Assembly (NCBI GenBank): GCA_048594375.1
Contig: JBMDXK010000037.1
Location: 1 to 29,965 of the forward strand
DNA: 29,965 bases
Source of the DNA: JBMDXK01 sp048594375
Lineage (GTDB): Bacteria > Pseudomonadota > Alphaproteobacteria > Rhizobiales > Methylopilaceae
Direction: 5' to 3'
Position 1 is the stretch's first letter; each line of letters starts with the position of its first letter. Made by a program: the position numbers and the translations under genes. A model generated the notes under the pieces. That model was not told the origin of the DNA and did not search any database. It saw only the letters and a program-made list of their open reading frames with translations. Shown here in pieces: positions 24,194 through 29,965 of the stretch.

Positions 24194-25155
24194 GGTTGCC
24201 ATCCGTAATCGTTCAATGCAGAAGCGGTGTTGTGGAACTGAAGCCGTTTTACATAATCAACAGGATCATGCGGGCGCACCAGTGCGTTGGGCGGCACATT
24301 CAGCCAATCCACCAGACGGGTGAGCAAAAACCGCAACGCTGCGCCTTTGGCAAGCACAGGAAAAGCGGCTTGTTCATCAAGGTTGAGAGGACGCTGCGCA
24401 TGATACGCGCCCAGCAAGGCTGCGCCTTTGGCCGGATTATAGCGGCGATCCGGCTCAAAGCACCACGCATTGAGGCAGATTGCCAGATCATAGGCCAGCG
24501 CATCGCTGCACGCGAAATAAAAGTCGATGATGCCCGAAAGCTGGTTGTTCTGGAAAAATACGTTATCGGGGAACATATCCGCATGGATGATGCCGGTGGG
24601 CAGATGCTGCGGCCAGTTTTGCACAAGTCCTTCAAGAGCATCCGCGATAAGAATACCCAGCCCCGCATAAACGTCCTCTTCACGGCCTTTGGCCTGTGCT
24701 GCCAGTTTTGCCCAGCCTTCAACCGACAATGCGTTGGCGCGATAACCCGTGAAATCCTGACCCGCCGCGTGGAATTGTGCCAGCGCTGTACCCAGTTGCG
24801 CACAATGGGCAACATCCGGCAAGGCAACCGATGCGCCATGCAGAAAACTGACCATTGCGGCAGGGCGTCCGCAGAGCGTATTCAGCGCATTGCCGTGTTT
24901 ATCATGCACCGGCAACGGGCAGGCAATGCCCCGCGCTGCCAGATGATCCATCAGGCCAATAAAAAACGGCAGATCCGCAGGATTTACCCGCTTTTCATAT
25001 AAAGTGAGGATGAAGCGCTCTTGTGTGGTTTCCAGCAGAAAATTGGAATTTTCCACGCCTTCGGCAATCTCTTTGAGCGCGACAACAGCCCCAATGGCGT
25101 ATTGCTTCACAAAGGCATCAAGGTCTTGTGGATGAACGGGAGTATAGACGGCCAT
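24190..25155 (-). CDS. thrB: Homoserine kinase, ThrB type II (APH-like fold)
   Basis: A 321-residue kinase that phosphorylates homoserine in threonine biosynthesis. It is of the aminoglycoside-phosphotransferase fold, not the GHMP type. The catalytic loop is GIIHADMFPDNVFF (H191, D193, N198) and the metal-binding segment is IIDFYFACSDALAYDLA with D211. The N-terminal EGVENSNFLL segment is diagnostic. It begins 2 nt after the ispH stop and overlaps rnhA by 4 nt. Confidence 0.95.
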   Translation of the reverse strand: MAVYTPVHPQDLDAFVKQYAIGAVVALKEIAEGVENSNFLLETTQERFILTLYEKRVNPADLPFFIGLMDHLAARGIACPLPVHDKHGNALNTLCGRPAAMVSFLHGASVALPDVAHCAQLGTALAQFHAAGQDFTGYRANALSVEGWAKLAAQAKGREEDVYAGLGILIADALEGLVQNWPQHLPTGIIHADMFPDNVFFQNNQLSGIIDFYFACSDALAYDLAICLNAWCFEPDRRYNPAKGAALLGAYHAQRPLNLDEQAAFPVLAKGAALRFLLTRLVDWLNVPPNALVRPHDPVDYVKRLQFHNTASALNDYGWQP

Positions 25156-25157
25156 AA

Positions 25158-26129
25158 TTATTCTGCGGGGGTTTCAGCATCGCGCAGACTGCGCGGCAAG
25201 GGGAAAAAAACATTTTCATCAGCGGTGGAAACGGTTTCCACGGTCACAGTAAACCGTTCTGCAAAGGCATCAATAATTTCTTCCACCAGAATCTCCGGCG
25301 CAGAAGCTCCCGCCGTTACGCCCAATGTGCGGATAGTGCCAAAGCGCGACCAGTCAATTTCGCCCGAACGCAGCACCAGTTGGGCGGTGGGGCAACCCGC
25401 GCGCTCGGCCACTTCCCGCAAGCGCTGGGAATTGGAAGAGTTGGGCGACCCCACCACAATCAGCGCATCGCATTTGGGAGCCACAAATTTCACGGCTTCC
25501 TGCCGGTTTGTGGTGGCGTAGCAGATATCTTCCTTATGGGGGGCAACAATTTCAGGAAAGCGGGTTTTAAGCGCGGTGATAATATCGGCGGTGTCATCAA
25601 TGGAAAGGGTGGTCTGGGTCACATAGGCCAGCGGTTTTTCCGCAGGGAAAATACCGTTTTCCACATCGTCAACGGTTTCCACCAAGGTTACGGCACCTTC
25701 CGGCAACTGCCCCATGGTGCCGATCACCTCGGGATGGCCTTCATGGCCAATCAGCAAAATATGCCGTCCACGTTTATAATGAATTTCTGCCTCACGATGC
25801 ACTTTTGTCACCAATGGGCAGGTGGCGTCAATAAAATGCAGATTGCGCTGGCTGGCCGCTAGCGGCACCGCTTTGGCAACCCCGTGTGCGGAAAAAATAA
25901 CCGGCGCATCGGTGGGGGGAATTTCATCCAGCTCTTCCACAAAAACCGCGCCTTTGTTGCGCAGACTTTCCACCACATATTTATTGTGGACAATTTCGTG
26001 CCGGACATACACCGGAGGGCCAAATTTCTTCAAAGCGCGCTCCACCGCATCAATGGCACGCACAACACCGGCGCAAAACCCGCGCGGCGCACACAAATAC
26101 ACATGAAGGGGAGGCTTGATTTCTGTCAT
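25158..26129 (-). CDS. ispH: 4-hydroxy-3-methylbut-2-enyl diphosphate reductase
   Basis: A 323-residue last enzyme of the MEP isoprenoid pathway (LytB). It makes IPP and DMAPP with a [4Fe-4S] cluster. The three cluster cysteines are C19 (APRGFCAGVVRAID), C104 (IDATCPLVTKVH) and C203 (EDICYATTNRQ). AHGV, GHEGHPEV and GSPNSSNSQRL complete the active site. First gene of the ispH-thrB-rnhA operon, divergent from a lipoprotein gene. Confidence 0.97.
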   Translation of the reverse strand: MTEIKPPLHVYLCAPRGFCAGVVRAIDAVERALKKFGPPVYVRHEIVHNKYVVESLRNKGAVFVEELDEIPPTDAPVIFSAHGVAKAVPLAASQRNLHFIDATCPLVTKVHREAEIHYKRGRHILLIGHEGHPEVIGTMGQLPEGAVTLVETVDDVENGIFPAEKPLAYVTQTTLSIDDTADIITALKTRFPEIVAPHKEDICYATTNRQEAVKFVAPKCDALIVVGSPNSSNSQRLREVAERAGCPTAQLVLRSGEIDWSRFGTIRTLGVTAGASAPEILVEEIIDAFAERFTVTVETVSTADENVFFPLPRSLRDAETPAE

Positions 26130-26244
26130 AACAGCCTTTTCTCATTATCTACGCATTTTCGCAAGAGGCAGAAAGGCGCTTCCTCTTGCCATTTTGCCTC
26201 AGGATGCTTAATCAGAAGAACGGAACATTATGGAGATTCGGGCT

Positions 26245-26835
26245 ATGCGCGCATTGAAAATTCTTATTCTCGCCTTGCCAGCACTTTTGGCCGCAGGCTG
26301 TTCTTCATCCTCAAACGCCCCTTCCGCGGAACCTTCCAGCGGAAACCGTTTCAAGAATATGCTGTTTCTTGGCTCTGCAAATCCGGCGCCAGCAGCCGCA
26401 AACACGGCACCACAAATCGCGTATGATTGCCCCTCGGTGGATATTTTGCCTGGCACAGCAGCCTATGTGGTGGGGGATCAGAACGATCCTTTCAATGTGC
26501 GGTATCAGGCCTCGATGGGGCAGCTTGCGCGGGAATGCACCCTGCAAGGCGATACGCATATTGCCATGCGCGTGGGCGTATCAGGGCGCTTGATGGTAGG
26601 GCCAAAAGGGCAGACTGGCACCAGCCATGCCGTCCCTGTGCGGATTGCCGTGCTGAACCCTGAAGGCAAGCCCGTTGCTTCAAAACTCGTGCGCGTGAAC
26701 GTGGCGCTGCCAGCCGGTACAGCGGGTGCCGATTTTGTTCATGTGGAAGATATGGGCGCCATCCCGCTGGATGGCAATAAAATGCGCCATTGGAAAGTGG
26801 TGGTGGGCTTTGATGGCGGCACACGGGCGCGATAA
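26245..26835 (+). CDS. Predicted lipoprotein of unknown function
   Basis: A 196-residue protein with a lipoprotein signal peptide: MRALKILILALPALLAAGC, with the lipobox LAAGC and acylated C19. I place the start at 26245 because GGAG lies about 9 nt upstream; an ATG at 26230 would add five residues. The mature domain (YDCPSVDILPGTAAYVVG, LARECTLQGD, MRVGVSGRLMVGPKG, VHVEDMGAIPLDG) looks like a conserved beta-rich domain of alphaproteobacterial lipoproteins. Cysteines in DCPS and ECTL may form a disulfide. Function unknown. Confidence 0.8.
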   Translation: MRALKILILALPALLAAGCSSSSNAPSAEPSSGNRFKNMLFLGSANPAPAAANTAPQIAYDCPSVDILPGTAAYVVGDQNDPFNVRYQASMGQLARECTLQGDTHIAMRVGVSGRLMVGPKGQTGTSHAVPVRIAVLNPEGKPVASKLVRVNVALPAGTAGADFVHVEDMGAIPLDGNKMRHWKVVVGFDGGTRAR

Positions 26836-26869
26836 AAGGGCAACCTGTGCTGCCATAATTCCTGCATGG

Positions 26870-26912
26870 TATAGCGAAAGCAAAATGGAAAAAATTATGC
26901 ACTTTCGCTATA
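26870..26912. terminator. Inverted repeat between convergent genes
   Basis: Perfect 11-bp arms TATAGCGAAAG / CTTTCGCTATA are separated by 21 nt. It lies 34 nt after the lipoprotein gene and overlaps the end of the membrane-protein gene on the other strand. It is likely a bidirectional terminator; a third partial copy TAGCGAAA follows at about 26925. Confidence 0.45.
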
Positions 26913-27573
26913 AAATGCCGTAATAGCGAAATCCCCATGAGAGTTGATACGCAATAGCTGCCCCGACAAAAGCGGTGTGATAGATGCGGCTTTCGGTCTT
27001 GATGGCTATTGCACTTAAAGAAATAAAACCGGCAGCTCTGGCCCAGTATTCCCATCCTAAAGCTTCAAGGTGGGTAATACCTTTAATCCATGTATCCACC
27101 ACGTCCAGACAGATGAACGCAATCAGCAGCCCGAAAAACCAATGCCGCCGCGACATGAAAAAATCGGAAAAACCTTGATATTCATAGAGGGTATCGGGAA
27201 AAAGCAGCGCGCATAAAAAATACATGCAGCTGACATAGAGGATAATGCTAATGAATTTGAGCAATGTCCAATCCACATAACTTAGATAAAATTCCCACCA
27301 CCAGAATTGGATGATTGCCAAAAAGGTGAACCCCACCCACAGGAGGTGCAATGCGTCAATTTTTCGCTGGGTAGGGTGCTGCACAAACGATGCGAGGCCG
27401 CTCATTAGCTTTCCCACACTCAGAGCCACAATCATGCTAATTACCATCCGCACATGAATAAATATGGCTGTATCAATATTTTTGGAGCCATCCAGCATGT
27501 AAAACCTCAGTTGTCCGCTAAAAAGCCAACTTACGATTACGGTATTAAAAAAAACGCTAATAAGCCTATGCAA
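26908..27573 (-). CDS. Polytopic inner-membrane protein of unknown function
   Basis: The 221-residue frame has about six hydrophobic segments (for example MVISMIVALSVGKLMSGL, LLWVGFTFLAIIQFWWWEFY, FGLLIAFICLDVVDTWI). It is rich in Trp and Tyr and has no catalytic motif I recognise. The start could be internal at M26 (27498), which fits the usual short N-terminus before the first helix better. It is divergent from the MFS gene and convergent with the lipoprotein gene. Confidence 0.65.
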   Translation of the reverse strand: MHRLISVFFNTVIVSWLFSGQLRFYMLDGSKNIDTAIFIHVRMVISMIVALSVGKLMSGLASFVQHPTQRKIDALHLLWVGFTFLAIIQFWWWEFYLSYVDWTLLKFISIILYVSCMYFLCALLFPDTLYEYQGFSDFFMSRRHWFFGLLIAFICLDVVDTWIKGITHLEALGWEYWARAAGFISLSAIAIKTESRIYHTAFVGAAIAYQLSWGFRYYGIL

Positions 27574-27723
27574 CAGAACTGTTATTCGCTACCAGAGAAG
27601 ACAGAACCCTTTTTCCTAGTTTGCCACACTGCAAAAGAAGCTTTGTGGAGTGTTTCCGGCATCCGCTGTCTGGTTATGGGATGGAGGGCTTTCGAGCCGA
27701 TGGAACGGAGTAAAACGGTAATC

Positions 27724-28971
27724 ATGGCACATAATGACGTTTCTGCCGCGCAGACAGCGCCCGTTCATGTAAAGATGGTGTTGTTCACATTGGCTTTGGG
27801 TGGTTTTGCAATCGGCACAACCGAATTTGCCACGATGAGCCTTCTGCCTTATTTTGCAAAAGATCTGGGTATTGATGAACCTACGGCGGGGCATGTCATC
27901 AGTATTTACGCGCTGGGGGTTGTGGTGGGAGCCCCCTTGTTGGTATTTTTTTCATCATGGCTTTCCCGTCGTGTTTTGCGTCAGGCGCTGATGGTGGTGT
28001 TTGCACTGGCGCATATTCTGTGTGCCTTTGCTCCTTCTTATGGCTGGATGATGCTGTTCCGGTTTATGAGCGGTCTGCCGCATGGCGCGTATTTTGGTAT
28101 TGCAGCACTGGTTGCGGTGTCGATTGTGCCGCGTAACCGCCGGACGCAGGCGGTTGCGCGCGCCATGCTGGGGCTGACGGTTGCCACCATCATTGGTGTG
28201 CCGCTTGCCAATTGGCTGGGGCAGACGCTGAATTGGCGCTGGGGATTTATTCTGGTGAGTGTTCTGGCCTTTGCAACGGCGTTTATGGCGTGGCTGTTTG
28301 CGCCGGATGATAAGCTCGTTGCAGGAAACAGTGCGCTGCGGGAGTTTGCTGTTTTAAAAAGAGGGCAGGTATGGCTTACATTGGCCATGGTTGCGATTGG
28401 GGCAGGGGGGCTGTTTGCTGTCTATACTTATCTTGCCTCCACGCTGATGGAGGTCACGCAAGCCGCACCCTCCATGGTGCCTGTGGTGTTTTCGGTGTTT
28501 GGTGTGGGGATGACACTTGGCACTTTGTGTGCGGGCTGGGCGGCAGATAAAGCTTTAATGCCGACAATTGGCTTTATTTTTCTGTGGCAGGTTATTGCGC
28601 TGGCGTTGTTTCCGGCGGCTACGCAAAGCATCTGGTTTCTTGTGCCGGTGGTTTTTCTTATCGGGTGCGGCAGCAGTGTGGGAACAGCCATGCAGGCGCG
28701 GCTTATGGATGTTTCCGGTGATACGCAAACCCTTACCGCTGCTCTCAACCACAGCGCTTTTAATATGGCGAATGCCTTGGGGCCCTGGTTTGCAGGTATG
28801 GCAATTGCTGCGGGTTATGGGTTTGCATCGACCGGCTGGGTGGGCAGCGCCCTTGCAGCGGGTGGCCTTCTGCTCTGGATTGTGGCTCTGCTCACGTCTC
28901 AAGGAACATCCGGTAAAAGGGGGGATTTAAGGAGGCAAAGCAAAGCTTCGCAGGGTGCGCTCTTGGAATAA
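27724..28971 (+). CDS. MFS transporter, DHA1 family (AraJ/YdhP-like)
   Basis: A 415-residue, 12-helix major facilitator. The first helix LGGFAIGTTEFATMSLLPYFA and the antiporter motif region GVVVGAPLLVFFSSWLSRRV are typical of DHA1 drug or sugar exporters. MSGLPHGAYFGIAALVA is the YdhP/AraJ-type helix 4. The ATG at 27724 is chosen because the protein then starts shortly before helix 1; the longer frame upstream has no membrane-protein character. The substrate cannot be predicted. The C-terminal 30 residues are hydrophilic and basic. Confidence 0.9.
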   Translation: MAHNDVSAAQTAPVHVKMVLFTLALGGFAIGTTEFATMSLLPYFAKDLGIDEPTAGHVISIYALGVVVGAPLLVFFSSWLSRRVLRQALMVVFALAHILCAFAPSYGWMMLFRFMSGLPHGAYFGIAALVAVSIVPRNRRTQAVARAMLGLTVATIIGVPLANWLGQTLNWRWGFILVSVLAFATAFMAWLFAPDDKLVAGNSALREFAVLKRGQVWLTLAMVAIGAGGLFAVYTYLASTLMEVTQAAPSMVPVVFSVFGVGMTLGTLCAGWAADKALMPTIGFIFLWQVIALALFPAATQSIWFLVPVVFLIGCGSSVGTAMQARLMDVSGDTQTLTAALNHSAFNMANALGPWFAGMAIAAGYGFASTGWVGSALAAGGLLLWIVALLTSQGTSGKRGDLRRQSKASQGALLE

Positions 28972-29037
28972 CGGTGGAACCAATAGCGGTTAGCACACGT
29001 TTTTTAGGGGAGAAATCACCCGCCAAGGAGAAATAAA

Positions 29038-29538
29038 ATGGTAAAAAGTGCAACAGAAAGCCGGCAGGAACTTTATAATCATGCGGAGGATATGCGCTTT
29101 GCAATGCTCACCACAATTCAGGGGGATGGAACCCTTTACAGTTGCCCTATGACATTTCAGGAAAGAGATGAGCAAGGCAATATGTGGTTCTTTTTGGAAA
29201 AAGATTCAGAAACAGCTTCCAATCTGCAATCCAATGTAAACCTTTCTTTGGCGTTTTCCTGCCCTGAAAAGAATACTTTTGTGGCGATCACCGGAGTAGG
29301 CCAGCTCATTGAGGATCCGGTCATGGTTGCAAAGCTTTGGAAAGAAGAGTTGAAGGCATGGTTTCCACAGGGGAAGAATGACCCTAAGCTTGCTCTGCTG
29401 CGTGTTGATCCGCAAAAAGGACAATATTGGGATTCGCCTTCCTCTACGCTCGAAACGGTGGTGGGTTACGTTAAAAACATCTTTGGAAGCGAGGAGCGCG
29501 GCACCCATCTTGGCGAAAACCGCAAAGTAAGCATGTGA
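29038..29538 (+). CDS. Pyridoxamine 5'-phosphate oxidase-like, general stress protein 26 family
   Basis: A 166-residue FMN-binding split barrel. It has the segments MRFAMLTTIQGDGTLYSCPM, MWFFLEKDSETASNLQ, VAITGVGQLIEDPVMVAKLW and LLRVDPQKGQYWDSPSS, as in the Pyridox_ox_2 / GSP26 group. The GGAG ribosome-binding site lies 8-9 nt before the ATG. It probably binds a flavin or related cofactor in the cytoplasm; the physiological role is unknown. It is 66 nt downstream of the MFS gene. Confidence 0.88.
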   Translation: MVKSATESRQELYNHAEDMRFAMLTTIQGDGTLYSCPMTFQERDEQGNMWFFLEKDSETASNLQSNVNLSLAFSCPEKNTFVAITGVGQLIEDPVMVAKLWKEELKAWFPQGKNDPKLALLRVDPQKGQYWDSPSSTLETVVGYVKNIFGSEERGTHLGENRKVSM

Positions 29539-29965
29539 GCCTCAAGCGGGATGTGCGCAAGCGGGATAGTCAAAAATCAGCCCCGCATGGATGCCAAAAG
29601 TCAAGTGCCAGCCAACAAACAGCACAGCTAAGATTGCGTGAAAACAAAAAATTTATAGCGGTTTCAATGAAGAAATTTACATGAAGCCGCCGTAGTATTC
29701 GTTTTCGCTGTGTTTAAAATATATTCAAGATTTATTTATTTACGAAGGAATGGTCTTTCTGCTATTCAAACCGCTTGTAGCAGACAAGAGTATAAAGTTT
29801 GAAAATTGACATTCATTTTTCGTGAAATTGTTCTTTGCTCCATATTAATTATTCAAAAAAATCAGTAAAGAATACAATAGCGTAATGATAGTGTCCCGTT
29901 CGTTTACCAACTTCGATTCATTCTCTTTCTCTGAAAATAGTAAAACCGATTTTTGTAGCAAAACG
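29539..29965. other. AT-rich intergenic region at the right edge
   Basis: I see no gene in these 427 bases. A short direct repeat CAAGCGGGAT occurs twice near 29544-29566. A TTGACA at 29806-29811 could be the -35 of a promoter for a gene beyond the edge, but no convincing -10 is seen. Confidence 0.5.

Noticed and set aside
27454..27723. 90-codon N-terminal extension of the MFS transporter
   Set aside because: It overlaps the divergent membrane-protein gene, is not membrane-like, and the family start fits 27724.
29750..29809. 19-codon ORF near the right edge
   Set aside because: Too short, and the purine-rich site touches the ATG; no supporting evidence.

Overview
The window looks like chromosomal DNA of an alphaproteobacterium with mid GC content. 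The evidence is a CcrM-type GANTC methyltransferase with a C-terminal RAMA-like domain, an IalB-family protein, an ispH-thrB-rnhA cluster as known in Hyphomicrobiales and relatives, and a two-subunit glycine decarboxylase. The order or genus cannot be fixed from the sequence alone.

Left part (1-13.5 kb, minus strand): an accessory locus for two-partner secretion / contact-dependent inhibition. Transcription runs right to left: an IalB-family periplasmic protein, a CdiB/TpsB outer-membrane transporter (ATGA overlap with the IalB gene), a 2016-residue CdiA/TpsA effector, and its small immunity gene. Downstream lie four displaced ('orphan') CdiA C-terminal modules, here o1 to o4. Each is a headless piece of the CdiA C-terminus; o1-o3 are followed by their own AT-rich immunity gene. 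The retained homology arm becomes shorter at each step away from cdiA: it begins at CdiA residues of about 1603, 1731, 1816 and 1852. o1 has an intact toxin frame (HNH/Endo VII-like). o2 carries an in-frame amber codon 27 codons before its natural end. o3 carries a nonsense codon in the arm and a one-base homopolymer frameshift in the toxin core. o4, from the same toxin family as the active tip, is cut by an IS1-like element that runs off the left edge.

Middle (13.6-16.2 kb): a decayed mobile-element zone next to tRNA-Arg(ACG). It holds an IS3-type transposase tail, a frameshifted phage terminase (GpA-like) tail and a frameshifted tyrosine integrase tail facing the tRNA 3' end. Embedded in it is an apparently intact two-gene cassette on the minus strand: a small XRE regulator, with a 15-bp palindrome just upstream, overlapping a cytoplasmic trypsin-fold protease. 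This cassette is the least explained functional unit in the window.

Right part (16.5-30 kb): mostly core genes. The glycine cleavage operon gcvT-gcvH-gcvPA-gcvPB (minus strand) is led by a tandem glycine riboswitch. ccrM follows, with three GANTC sites and a CtrA-like box upstream, then a DUF1428-type protein. Next are ispH-thrB-rnhA (minus strand, tightly coupled), a lipoprotein, a small polytopic membrane protein, an MFS exporter and an FMN-binding split-barrel protein. Two structured intergenic sequences (19993-20098 and 23511-23611) are not explained by the genes around them.
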